Under the pieces are notes generated by a model that was not told the DNA's origin, ran no database searches, and saw only the letters and a program-made list of their open reading frames with translations. Below, piece by piece: positions 17,499-25,627 of a stretch of DNA of 64,000 nt (position 1 is its first letter; the number at the start of each line of letters is the position of its first letter). The stretch is from an uncultured Flavobacteriaceae bacterium. Its GTDB lineage: Bacteria; Bacteroidota; Bacteroidia; Flavobacteriales; Flavobacteriaceae. The position numbers were made by a program, and so were the translations under genes. The DNA is taken from contig CALSTP010000001.1 in NCBI GenBank assembly GCA_943789305.1, positions 720,178 through 784,177 of the forward strand. Reading direction: 5' to 3'.

Positions 17499-18422
17499 TT
17501 AAGCAAAAACTTTGGGTGAAAGGAAGCGAAATTTAAATTCATCAAGCCCTTCAAATACATTAATATTTGCGGGTAGCTTATCTTGGTTTATGCTGAGAGT
17601 TCTGGGCCCAAACATGGATAAGCGAGAATTACTTATGGTTAAAATTTCCTTTTCAAAATTCAAAATAAAATCATCCATTTTGTTTTGATTGGGTTCTACG
17701 GTGCAAAAAGTAACAAAGTGAATATTTGAACTGAATGATAATATTGTTGTTAAGCTTTCACTTAGAACAGATTGTCCTAAGAAAATCGTTTTGTAACCTT
17801 TCGATAGTATTAATTGATTTAAAAACAAAATACTTAATTCATGAATTTCATTTTCGGGTAAAAACAAAACAAAACACGGATCATTCGGATGATAGTCATG
17901 GTTAAATTGAACAATTTCTGTTTGGACGTGTATTTTTTGTTTGATAAGGTTTGTAATGAAATGTTCGTGTGAAGGACTTATCGCATTGGTTTGCCATAAT
18001 ATGCCCAATTCATTCATTAATACTGCAAAAACATTCATGTAGATAAATTCGAAATCTTTTTTTTGAATCAACTCTTTAAAAGTTAGGTCAAACAAACCAG
18101 TATCAAAATTTACCATCGATAATTTAAGTGCATTGATCGAAATTTCTTCTGAGTTAGATTTTAATGCAACATTACGCACCAATTCAGGGATTTCTGACTC
18201 ATCATATCCTGCAATCTTTGAGATTTTCAATCCATGGTTGTATAAGAGTGTAATGTTTAATAATTTTCTTAGGCTATCGAGAGAATACCTGCGAATGTTA
18301 GTTTGAGTCCTTTCAGGAGATAATAAATTATATCTCTTTTCCCAAATACGAATTGTATGGGCTTTAATACCTGAAATATTTTCAAGATTTTTTATACTAA
18401 AACTACTCTTAATTCTATCCAT
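17499..18422 (-). CDS. MerR-family regulator with cobalamin-binding domain (CarH/LitR-like)
   Basis: 307 residues. A MerR DNA-binding head (residues 5-70; GIKAHTIRIWEKRYNLLSP) is followed by a helical bundle and a Rossmann-like B12-binding domain (about 180-300). CarH light-sensor hallmarks are visible: Trp143 followed after nine residues by Glu153-His154 (the W-x9-EH motif that caps adenosylcobalamin) and E192-x-H194 at the position of the lower cobalt ligand, although the usual following Gly is Ser197. It lies upstream of crtB and crtZ on the same strand, 79 bases away, and probably represses them in the dark. Confidence 0.9.
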   Translation of the reverse strand: MDRIKSSFSIKNLENISGIKAHTIRIWEKRYNLLSPERTQTNIRRYSLDSLRKLLNITLLYNHGLKISKIAGYDESEIPELVRNVALKSNSEEISINALKLSMVNFDTGLFDLTFKELIQKKDFEFIYMNVFAVLMNELGILWQTNAISPSHEHFITNLIKQKIHVQTEIVQFNHDYHPNDPCFVLFLPENEIHELSILFLNQLILSKGYKTIFLGQSVLSESLTTILSFSSNIHFVTFCTVEPNQNKMDDFILNFEKEILTISNSRLSMFGPRTLSINQDKLPANINVFEGLDEFKFRFLSPKVFA

Positions 18423-18451
18423 TAGTTTAATCTTAAATGATAAAACTTAAA

Positions 18452-18459
18452 CAAAATTA
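18452..18459 (-). promoter_or_regulatory. Candidate -7 element (TAATTTTG) for the MerR gene
   Basis: Reverse strand TAATTTTG 29 bases before the regulator ATG at 18422. The spacing to a -33 TTTG is poor. Confidence 0.35.
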
Positions 18460-18506
18460 CAAAATAAAATTTAAAGAGATGAAAATGAATGAATAAAAAG
18501 TTTGAG

Positions 18507-18590
18507 TGCGCACGAGAAGACTCGAACTTCCACGGGAAAAATCCCACTAGCCCCTCAAGCTAGCGCGTCTACCAATTCCGCCACGTGCGC
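18507..18590 (-). tRNA. tRNA-Leu (anticodon GAG)
   Basis: 84 bases on the minus strand. Acceptor GCGCACG pairs with CGTGCGC, discriminator A; the D-arm GCGGAATTGGTAGACGC, an anticodon stem CTAGC/GCTAG around loop TTGAGGG (anticodon GAG), a long class II variable arm and the T-loop TTCGAGT are all present. CCA is not encoded. Confidence 0.93.
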
Positions 18591-18595
18591 TGAAG

Positions 18596-18668
18596 TGACC
18601 TGGCTGGGGCTCGAACCCAGGACCCTCTCCTTAAAAGGGAGATGCTCTACCAACTGAGCTACCAGGTC
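18596..18668 (-). tRNA. tRNA-Lys (anticodon TTT), copy 1
   Basis: 73 bases. Acceptor GACCTGG pairs with CCAGGTC, discriminator A; D-arm GCTCAGTTGGTAGAGC, anticodon stem TCTCC/GGAGA with loop CTTTTAA and T-arm CTGGG TTCGAGC CCCAG. It lies five bases from the Leu tRNA gene, in the same direction. Confidence 0.96.
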
Positions 18669-18680
18669 TTAAAACAATTG

Positions 18681-18753
18681 TGATCTGGCTGGGGCTCGAA
18701 CCCAGGACCCTCTCCTTAAAAGGGAGATGCTCTACCAACTGAGCTACCAGATC
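18681..18753 (-). tRNA. tRNA-Lys (anticodon TTT), copy 2
   Basis: Same as copy 1 except for a paired change in the acceptor stem (GATCTGG with CCAGATC), which keeps base pairing. First of the three tRNAs in transcription order; likely a single transcript. Confidence 0.96.
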
Positions 18754-18846
18754 GTTTTGATATTTTAAGGCTGCAAATATACGTTCAAATATTAATAATT
18801 CATATTCTAAATGGCTAAATTTGTTTTTGAATTCTAAAATGATGTT

Positions 18847-19383
18847 TTGAAGAAAACAATTGTGCTTTTGGGGTATATGGGTAGTGGTAAGTCTAGAGTA
18901 GGTAAAGCACTTTCACAATGTGTTGATATTCCATACATCGACCTTGACTCTTATATTGAGATCCAAGAAAAATCTTCTATTGAAAGTATATTTAACAATA
19001 ACGGTGAGGTGTATTTTAGAAAAAAAGAACGTCATTATTTAGAACAGCTTTTTTTGCAAAAAGACCCTGTTATTTTAGCTCTAGGTGGAGGAACACCTTG
19101 TTATTATGATACAATGGATTTCATTGTAAATTCTGAAGTAATAAGTTTTTATTTAAAAGCAAGAATTAATACACTAGTATCCCGTTTAGGTATTGAAAAA
19201 ACACACAGACCGCTTATAAGTCATCTAGAAACTGAAGCAGATTTGAAGGAGTTTATAGGGAAACATTTGTTCGAACGTTTGCCCTTTTATTCTAAAGCTT
19301 CCCATATCATCGACGTAGATTTGGAAACCCCCGAAGCACTATCATTAAAAATTATAAAATTAGCTCAGATAAACTCCGTTTGA
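18847..19383 (+). CDS. aroK: Shikimate kinase
   Basis: 178 residues. It phosphorylates shikimate in aromatic amino acid synthesis. The P-loop GYMGSGKS (residues 9-16), the DLDSYIE substrate loop, LGGGTPCY and the lid Arg of HRPLI are present. The start is TTG at 18847; the nearby ATG (18842) is out of frame and stops at once. The 3' end overlaps the convergent phosphoribosyltransferase gene by 24 bases. aroQ, another step of the pathway, lies at 61.3 kb. Confidence 0.94.
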   Translation: MKKTIVLLGYMGSGKSRVGKALSQCVDIPYIDLDSYIEIQEKSSIESIFNNNGEVYFRKKERHYLEQLFLQKDPVILALGGGTPCYYDTMDFIVNSEVISFYLKARINTLVSRLGIEKTHRPLISHLETEADLKEFIGKHLFERLPFYSKASHIIDVDLETPEALSLKIIKLAQINSV

Positions 19384-19863
19384 TTCTGAATCCAAAATCA
19401 CTTGAATATGTTCGTTTATTGAGGTTGAAAGAGAAATTCCTTTATAATCCGCTTTGATCGGATAATTTTTATGATTTCTATTAACTAACACAGCAGTTTT
19501 TAGTTGTTTTAAAGGGACTTCAAGTAAATTTTTCGTTGCATAAATCAGGGTACTTCCCGTGTTTAGTACATCATCAACCAAAACTACAGATTGATTTGTG
19601 AGGACATTTACATCAACTGAGGTTTTTATTGGTAAATGGGGATTTTTTTTATTGATTTCTAATTGGATGAAATGAATTTCTAAATCAGAAATTTGTTTCA
19701 AAAATGAAATGATGCTTTGAGCAAATAGGACACCACTTTTAGCAATTCCTACAACATAAATAACATTGCTATTAAAATTTGCTTCATAAATTTGATATGC
19801 AATCCTTCGTGTGCTGTGCTCAATCGTTTTACCGTCTATAATTAGAGTAGCATCTTTTTTCAT
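19360..19863 (-). CDS. PyrR-like phosphoribosyltransferase
   Basis: 167 residues with the PRPP-binding signature VVLVDDVLNTGSTL (about residues 92-105) and an N-terminal half (RRIAYQIYEAN, VGIAKSGVLFA) like PyrR-type uracil phosphoribosyltransferases. It could act in pyrimidine salvage; the regulatory RNA-binding role of PyrR in Firmicutes should not be assumed. It converges with aroK and their last 24 bases overlap. Confidence 0.85.
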   Translation of the reverse strand: MKKDATLIIDGKTIEHSTRRIAYQIYEANFNSNVIYVVGIAKSGVLFAQSIISFLKQISDLEIHFIQLEINKKNPHLPIKTSVDVNVLTNQSVVLVDDVLNTGSTLIYATKNLLEVPLKQLKTAVLVNRNHKNYPIKADYKGISLSTSINEHIQVILDSESNGVYLS

Positions 19864-19969
19864 TTCAAGTCATGTTTTGTATCTCAACAAAGTTATGAAG
19901 TTTTTAACTCAAATAACTTTTACGTTTTCTTTTTACTCTAGTAAATTATTAAATAATAGTATTGATATC

Positions 19970-20353
19970 TTAATCTTCTTGATGATCAATACTTTTCGCA
20001 TAATCATCCAATTCTCTTCTGTCCTTTTTTGTAGGTCTTCCTTCTCCTTTTTCGCGATAATAATCTTGGGCTAAGTTTTGAAGTTTATTTTGTTCAAAGG
20101 CATCTTTGGGAGTCGTATTGAGTCGATAAATATCCACTAATTTTGCACCGACTCGACTTTTGGGAATATCCAACACATTAAGGCTGTGATTAATTTGTTC
20201 TTTTCGAATAATAATTTCATCCATTGGAAAAACCTCTCGTGATGGTTTTGCAACTTGATCGTTAACACGAATTAAACCTTTTTTACATGCTTTAGTAGCA
20301 ATACTTCTTGATTTAAAATATCGGACTGCCCACAAATATTGATCGATTCTCAT
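19970..20353 (-). CDS. hslR: S4-domain RNA-binding protein, Hsp15-like
   Basis: 127 residues. The S4 domain begins at the first residue (RIDQYLWAVRYFKSRS, then GLIRVNDQVAKPSREV) and is followed by a basic tail with RPTKKDRRELDDY. Hsp15 recognises stalled 50S subunits carrying nascent chains. The tail is the common flavobacterial version. Start ATG at 20353, divergent from the FKBP gene. Confidence 0.9.
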   Translation of the reverse strand: MRIDQYLWAVRYFKSRSIATKACKKGLIRVNDQVAKPSREVFPMDEIIIRKEQINHSLNVLDIPKSRVGAKLVDIYRLNTTPKDAFEQNKLQNLAQDYYREKGEGRPTKKDRRELDDYAKSIDHQED

Positions 20354-20423
20354 TCTCTAAAACTACGTTAAATTTCGCTAAAAAATAAAGTAAAATTGTA
20401 TCTTGCGCACCAAAATTATCTCT

Positions 20424-21320
20424 ATGCTTAATTTTTCAAAACCCTATCTTATTTTAGTTACCCTGATTTTTTTTCTTAGTTCATGTGGCTCAGATGATAA
20501 CAGAGTAACTGTTGAAATAAACGATTATTCTGAACAACTCGCAATAGATGATGCTTTACTAGTTGATTATTTATCTACACATTTTTATAACAACCAAGAT
20601 TTCCCAAGATCTGAAAATGAAATTGTATCCATCGAGATTGACACAATTTCTGGTGATAATGCAGATAAAATTCCTCTTATAGATCAAGTTCAACAAATAT
20701 CTGTTCCTGTAAAGGATGCAAACAATGCAATTATCAATCACACCTTGTATTATATCGTTGCACAGCAAGGATCAGAATTAGAAAGAAAACCTGCCATTGT
20801 TGATTCTACTTATGTTGCTTATAAAGGCGAATTACTTTCAGGGTATAAATTTGATGAACGTGTGAGTCCAGTTTGGTTTGATAACGCTTCAGTAGTTAGT
20901 GGTTTCAGATATGGTCTCCAACATTTTGCTCCAGGAACTTACTCAGTAAATGAGAGTGGAATCATAAGGTTTCAAGATTTTGGACAAGGAATAATTTTCA
21001 TGCCATCTGGCATAGGTTATTATGCTTCGGGGTTGGCTACAATTCCTAATTATTCACCCTTAGTTTTTTCGGTATCTGTATATACCACCAATGAATCTGA
21101 TCATGATAATGATGGTATTTTGTCTAAAAACGAAGACCCTGATAGAGATGGAAATCCATTCAATGATGATACAGATTCAGATGGTATTTTAAATTTCAAT
21201 GATATTGATGATGATGGTGATGGAATACTTACCTACAATGAATTTGATAAAGACAAAGACGGAGTTGTTGACGACACCGATAACGATGGTACTCCTGATT
21301 ATTTAGATTCGGATAGTTAA
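20424..21320 (+). CDS. FKBP-type peptidyl-prolyl isomerase lipoprotein with Ca-binding-like acidic tail
   Basis: 298 residues from ATG 20424 (an upstream TTG, 20403, is less likely). The lipobox is LIFFLSSCGSDD. The FKBP domain lies at about residues 115-220 (VDSTYVAYKGELLSGYKFDE, FGQGIIFMPSGIGYYASG). The last 70 residues are a run of DxDxDG-type loops (DHDNDGI, DRDGN, DTDSDGI, DIDDDGDGI, DKDKDGV, DTDNDGT), as in thrombospondin type 3 repeats and expected to bind calcium. Probably an outer-membrane-facing folding helper. Confidence 0.88.
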   Translation: MLNFSKPYLILVTLIFFLSSCGSDDNRVTVEINDYSEQLAIDDALLVDYLSTHFYNNQDFPRSENEIVSIEIDTISGDNADKIPLIDQVQQISVPVKDANNAIINHTLYYIVAQQGSELERKPAIVDSTYVAYKGELLSGYKFDERVSPVWFDNASVVSGFRYGLQHFAPGTYSVNESGIIRFQDFGQGIIFMPSGIGYYASGLATIPNYSPLVFSVSVYTTNESDHDNDGILSKNEDPDRDGNPFNDDTDSDGILNFNDIDDDGDGILTYNEFDKDKDGVVDDTDNDGTPDYLDSDS

Positions 21321-21355
21321 AATAAACTAAATACACTTTTTAATCTTTTCGTGCT

Positions 21356-21892
21356 ATGGGATTTGAACAAAGTATTCAAGTTTTTGTTACGGGGGGAACC
21401 TTTGATAAGACATATGATCATATTAAAGGTACTTTAAACTTCCAAAAAACCCATTTACCTCAAATGCTAGTTCGAAGTAAATGCAGTTTGGATATTGATG
21501 TAAAAACACTAATGCTTTTGGATAGTTTAGAAATGACCTCTACTCATTTTGAAACCATAATCAAAGCCTGTGAAACCTGTGAGAAAAATAAGATTGTACT
21601 AACACACGGTACAGATTGTATGGTTGATACTGCTAAAAAAATAGCTCAAGAAGCAATTGGAATCGAACAAAAAACGATAATACTAACAGGAGCGATGATT
21701 CCTTACACTTTTGGAAGTTCTTCTGATGGTTTTTTTAATTTAGGTTCTGCAATGGCTTATGTAAGAGTTCTTGATCCAGGGGTTTATATTGCAATGAATG
21801 GTATGCTTTTTAATTGGAATGAGGTTCAAAAAAATAAAGCGAAAGGCTTCTTTGAACAAATCAAAGTTATTAAATCTGATAAAAAAAATTAG
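21356..21892 (+). CDS. Asparaginase-domain protein (N-terminal domain only)
   Basis: 178 residues. It keeps the asparaginase N-domain motifs: VTGGTFDK (first catalytic Thr), LTHGTDCMVDTAK (second Thr-Asp pair) and ILTGAMIPY, but lacks the C-terminal domain that completes the dimer active site in 330-residue asparaginases. Such short forms occur in Bacteroidota; whether they hydrolyse asparagine is not clear. Its last four bases overlap the convergent barrel gene. Confidence 0.82.
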   Translation: MGFEQSIQVFVTGGTFDKTYDHIKGTLNFQKTHLPQMLVRSKCSLDIDVKTLMLLDSLEMTSTHFETIIKACETCEKNKIVLTHGTDCMVDTAKKIAQEAIGIEQKTIILTGAMIPYTFGSSSDGFFNLGSAMAYVRVLDPGVYIAMNGMLFNWNEVQKNKAKGFFEQIKVIKSDKKN

Positions 21893-22509
21893 TTTTCATC
21901 TGAAGACTTAGATTTAAATTTATAAGAAGCACTCAGTATAACCTGGTCGGGGCGTGTATTGATTTGTCCTTGATTTATCCCATTAATGCCAATTAAAATG
22001 AGGTCATTGTTTGTAAAACCTCGTTCGTATCGAATATCCAGTCCAAATCTTCCTAGAGAAAGACGGGTACCGATTTGAGCACCAACAGTTAAATGATCTT
22101 TAATTTTTGTTGGGGAAATTCCTTTGACTTCCTTATCTAATATATATTGAAAACTTGGACCAATAAAAACACTCAGTGGTCCAAGTATTTTATAACCCAA
22201 AAGTACGGGTATCTCTAATTTACTTAAACCAACATTTAAATTCTCAACACTGCTATTGATTTTAGTAAATTGAATCTCAGGTCTGATGTAAAAAACTACA
22301 AGATTTAAATTCCCATAAAATCCAACATGATATCCTGTTTCTGATCCATCAGAATTTATTGTATTGTTAATGCTTTCTGATTTCAACTCACCCAATGAAT
22401 CGTAGTTTAATCCTGCTTTAATACCAAATTCAAACTGCGCCTGAAGAAATAATGATGCAGAAAGAAAAAAAACAATTGAGGTTAAGATTTTAATAAGCCT
22501 AGAGGACAT
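21889..22509 (-). CDS. Outer-membrane beta-barrel protein (PorT/OmpA-barrel type)
   Basis: 206 residues: a signal peptide (ILTSIVFFLSASLFLQAQ) followed by an eight-stranded-type barrel pattern (FEFGIKAGLNYDSL, LVVFYIRPEIQFTK, VGAQIGTRLSLGRFGLDIRYERG) with a polar C-terminus. Function unknown; the call rests on the pattern only. It starts 4 bases after the transketolase C-subunit stop and is likely in the same transcript. Confidence 0.75.
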   Translation of the reverse strand: MSSRLIKILTSIVFFLSASLFLQAQFEFGIKAGLNYDSLGELKSESINNTINSDGSETGYHVGFYGNLNLVVFYIRPEIQFTKINSSVENLNVGLSKLEIPVLLGYKILGPLSVFIGPSFQYILDKEVKGISPTKIKDHLTVGAQIGTRLSLGRFGLDIRYERGFTNNDLILIGINGINQGQINTRPDQVILSASYKFKSKSSDEN

Positions 22510-22513
22510 TTTT

Positions 22514-23467
22514 TTATTTGCGTTCCATTACTTTTTTTACAGCTGCCACAACAGCATCTTTGTTCAATCCATATTTTTCCATTAATTGAGCTGGAGTTCC
22601 GGATTCACCAAAAGTATCTTTAGTCGCTACAAATTCTTGAGGGGTTGGATGGTTTAGAGCTAGAACACCTGCAATACTTTCTCCTAGTCCTCCAAGGTAG
22701 TTGTGTTCTTCTGCAGATACAATACATTTGGTTTTTGCTACAGACTTTAAAATAATAGCTTCATCAAGAGGTTTTATAGTATGAATATCGATTACTTCAG
22801 CACTAATGCCTTGTTCATGAAGTGTTTTTGCTGCTTCTAGTGCCTCCCATACTAGATGTCCAGTTGCAACAATAGTAACATCTTTTCCTTCTTGGAGAAG
22901 GATTCCTTTCCCAACCTCAAATTTCTGATCAACTGCAGTGAAATTTGCTACAGATGGTCTTCCAAATCTAAGATAAACCGGGCCTTCGAATTCAGCTATG
23001 GCAATTGTTGCAGCTTTGGTTTGGTTGTAATCACAAGTATTGATAACGGTCATACCTGGAAGCATTTTCATTAAACCGATATCTTCTAAAATTTGATGTG
23101 TTGCTCCATCTTCACCCAAAGTTACCCCTGCATGTGAAGCACATATTTTAACATTCTTATCTGAATATGCAACTGACTGGCGAATTTGATCGTAAACCCT
23201 TCCTGTTGAGAAATTTGCAAAAGTTCCTGTAAAAGGAATTTTACCTCCAACTGTTAAACCTGCTGCTATTCCAATCATGTTTGCTTCTGCAATTCCAACT
23301 TGAAAAAAGCGTTCGGGATTCTCTTTTATAAATTGATTCATTTTAAGAGATCCAATCAGATCTGCACAAAGCGCAACTACGTTAGGGTTTATTCTTCCAA
23401 GTTCTGTGAGTCCATCACCAAATCCTGAGCGAGTATCTTTTGAGCCTTGATTGATATATTCTTTCAT
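22514..23467 (-). CDS. Transketolase, C-terminal subunit
   Basis: 317 residues covering the pyrimidine-binding and C-terminal domains: SRSGFGDGLTELGR-like start (TRSGFGDGL), the LGEDGATHQ loop, GVAEANMIGIAAGL-like (VGIAEANMIG) and the LRFGRPS stretch. Together with the upstream subunit it forms a thiamine-diphosphate transketolase moving two-carbon units in the pentose phosphate pathway. Splitting in two polypeptides is common in Bacteroidota. 33 bases downstream of the N-subunit gene. Confidence 0.92.
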   Translation of the reverse strand: MKEYINQGSKDTRSGFGDGLTELGRINPNVVALCADLIGSLKMNQFIKENPERFFQVGIAEANMIGIAAGLTVGGKIPFTGTFANFSTGRVYDQIRQSVAYSDKNVKICASHAGVTLGEDGATHQILEDIGLMKMLPGMTVINTCDYNQTKAATIAIAEFEGPVYLRFGRPSVANFTAVDQKFEVGKGILLQEGKDVTIVATGHLVWEALEAAKTLHEQGISAEVIDIHTIKPLDEAIILKSVAKTKCIVSAEEHNYLGGLGESIAGVLALNHPTPQEFVATKDTFGESGTPAQLMEKYGLNKDAVVAAVKKVMERK

Positions 23468-23500
23468 AATAATTTCTTTGGTATTCCCGCAATGCAGGAT

Positions 23501-24346
23501 TTAATAATCTCCTAATGTTTCTCGATTTTGGGCTAAGGCTTTTTCTAGCTGTTCATCATTTGGTGCTTTTCCATGCCAAGCATGGGTGTTCATCATAAAG
23601 TCAACACCATTACCCATTTCGGTTTTCAATAAAATACAAATTGGCTTACCCTTTCCCGTCATCGATTTTGCTTTTTTGAGAGTATCGATAATTTCTGTAA
23701 GATTGTTTCCTTTTTCTACAGTCAGGACATCCCATCCAAAAGCAATAAATTTAGAGGATAAATCTCCCATGGGCATTACTTCATCTGTAGGTCCGTCAAT
23801 TTGTTTTTCGTTCAAATCTATTGTTGCAATGAGGTTATCCACTTTTTTACCTGATGCATACATAATCGCTTCCCAATTCTGACCTTCTTGAAGTTCACCA
23901 TCACCCAGTAAAGCGAAAACTAAATGTCGATCATTGTTTAGTTTTTTGGTTTGCGCTGTACCTATTGCAACAGATAGTCCTTGGCCAAGAGAACCAGAAG
24001 CCATACGAATACCTGGTAAACCTTCATGTGTTGTTGGGTGCCCTTGTAATCTTGAATTGATTAGTCGAAAAGTATTGAGTTCTTCAACAGGAAAATATCC
24101 TCTATGAGCTAAAACACTATAAAAGACCGGTGAAATATGACCATTGGAAAGAAAAAATACATCTTCGTTAATGCCATCCATATCGAATCCTTCCTTCAAT
24201 TCCATGATTTCATTGTATAGGCTAACTAAAAATTCTGTACACCCTAAAGAACCTCCTGGGTGGCCCGAATTTACTTTGTGAACCATTCTCAAGATATCTC
24301 TTCTTACTTGAGAAACGGTTTGTTTTAATGTTGTTTGTGTTTGCAT
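23501..24346 (-). CDS. Transketolase, N-terminal (ThDP-binding) subunit
   Basis: 281 residues from ATG 24346 (the frame extends further but this ATG follows a good promoter). It holds the ThDP diphosphate-binding motif LLGDGELQEGQNWEAIMYA (GDG...N type), GHPGGSLGCTEFL and the MASGSLGQGLSVAIG loop. The C-terminal half is encoded by the next gene. Confidence 0.93.
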   Translation of the reverse strand: MQTQTTLKQTVSQVRRDILRMVHKVNSGHPGGSLGCTEFLVSLYNEIMELKEGFDMDGINEDVFFLSNGHISPVFYSVLAHRGYFPVEELNTFRLINSRLQGHPTTHEGLPGIRMASGSLGQGLSVAIGTAQTKKLNNDRHLVFALLGDGELQEGQNWEAIMYASGKKVDNLIATIDLNEKQIDGPTDEVMPMGDLSSKFIAFGWDVLTVEKGNNLTEIIDTLKKAKSMTGKGKPICILLKTEMGNGVDFMMNTHAWHGKAPNDEQLEKALAQNRETLGDY

Positions 24347-24367
24347 GAATGTGAATAATATGTAACA

Positions 24368-24398
24368 CAAAAATACAGCTTTGTTGTGCTTGTACAAA
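24368..24398 (-). promoter_or_regulatory. Promoter for the transketolase operon (TTTG-N19-TAnnTTTG)
   Basis: On the minus strand TTTG (24398-24395), exactly 19 bases, then TATTTTTG (24375-24368), 21 bases before the ATG. This is the cleanest match to the Bacteroidota sigma-A-type promoter in the window. Confidence 0.75.
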
Positions 24399-24470
24399 CT
24401 TCTGGAGAATACTTATTAACGTCTTCTTTAACATTTTTGTAAAAGCCACAATCAGTAGGGTCAAGTTCGT

Positions 24471-24478
24471 TATATTTG
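24471..24478 (+). promoter_or_regulatory. Candidate -7 element (TATATTTG) for tgt
   Basis: TATATTTG 16 bases before the tgt ATG; it matches TAnnTTTG, but the upstream TTTG is not at the ideal distance. Confidence 0.45.
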
Positions 24479-24494
24479 GCAATATTTTTTAATT

Positions 24495-25625
24495 ATGAAT
24501 TTTGAACGTATCGCAAATGATCCTCAAAGTAAAGCACGAGCAGGTTCAATTACAACCGACCATGGTATTATTGAAACTCCTATTTTTATGCCAGTTGGTA
24601 CTGCGGCTACGGTAAAAGGTGTTCACCAAAGGGAATTAGAGCAGGAAATAAATCCTGATATTATCCTGGGGAATACCTATCATCTATATTTGCGCCCAAA
24701 GACAGAAATTATTGAACAAGCTGGAGGGCTTCATAAGTTTATGAATTGGAAACGTCCAATTTTGACTGATTCAGGGGGATATCAAGTATATTCATTATCA
24801 GCAAACAGGAAAATCAAAGAAGAGGGAGTCAAATTCAAATCTCATATAGATGGATCCCTTCACTTTTTTACTCCAGAGAACGTGATAGATATCCAACGTA
24901 AAATTGGAGCAGATATTATCATGGCATTTGATGAGTGTACTCCATATCCCTGTGATTATCGATATGCAAAGGCTTCTATGAATATGACCCACAGATGGCT
25001 TGAACGTTGTCTAATTCAAAACACGAAAAGCCCCTTTTTGTACAATTATTCACAAACTTTTTTCCCAATAGTTCAAGGAAGTGTTTATAAAGATTTGAGA
25101 AAACAATCTGCAGAATATATTGCCAGTAAAGATGCAGATGGAAATGCCATTGGGGGTCTTTCTGTTGGAGAACCAGCTGAGGAAATGTATGCAATGACTG
25201 AGGTGGTTTGTGATATTTTACCCGAAGATAAACCTCGATATTTAATGGGAGTAGGAACACCAATCAATTTACTAGAAAATGTAGCTTTAGGAGTAGATAT
25301 GTTTGATTGTGTTATGCCAACTCGTAACGCCAGAAATGGAATGTTGTTTTCAGCCCATGGAACAATTAACATCAAAAATAAAAAATGGGAAAATGATTTT
25401 TCTTCAATTGATGAATCGGGATATACTTTTGTTGATACAGAATATTCAAAGGCTTATCTTAGACATTTGTTTAAAGTAAATGAAATGTTAGGAAAGCAAA
25501 TTGCAACAATTCATAACTTAGGGTTTTATTTATGGTTGATGCGGGAGGCAAGAAAAAGAATCATTGCTGGAGACTTTTATAGTTGGAAAGAACAAATGGT
25601 AATAAATATGGATAAACGTTTATAA
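24495..25625 (+). CDS. tgt: Queuine tRNA-ribosyltransferase
   Basis: 376 residues. It exchanges guanine-34 for preQ1 in tRNAs with GUN anticodons. The nucleophile regions are visible: LTDSGGYQVYSL, DECTPYP, IVQGSVYKDLRKQS and the GVGTP, DMFDCVMPTRNARNG stretch. The C-terminal zinc-binding Cys-x-Cys-x2-Cys cluster of the canonical enzyme is not obvious: the matching region reads SSIDESGYTFVDTEY, without Cys. First gene of tgt-lptG-EamA-accA-dnaB, an order kept in flavobacteria. Confidence 0.93.
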   Translation: MNFERIANDPQSKARAGSITTDHGIIETPIFMPVGTAATVKGVHQRELEQEINPDIILGNTYHLYLRPKTEIIEQAGGLHKFMNWKRPILTDSGGYQVYSLSANRKIKEEGVKFKSHIDGSLHFFTPENVIDIQRKIGADIIMAFDECTPYPCDYRYAKASMNMTHRWLERCLIQNTKSPFLYNYSQTFFPIVQGSVYKDLRKQSAEYIASKDADGNAIGGLSVGEPAEEMYAMTEVVCDILPEDKPRYLMGVGTPINLLENVALGVDMFDCVMPTRNARNGMLFSAHGTINIKNKKWENDFSSIDESGYTFVDTEYSKAYLRHLFKVNEMLGKQIATIHNLGFYLWLMREARKRIIAGDFYSWKEQMVINMDKRL

Positions 25626-25627
25626 TT

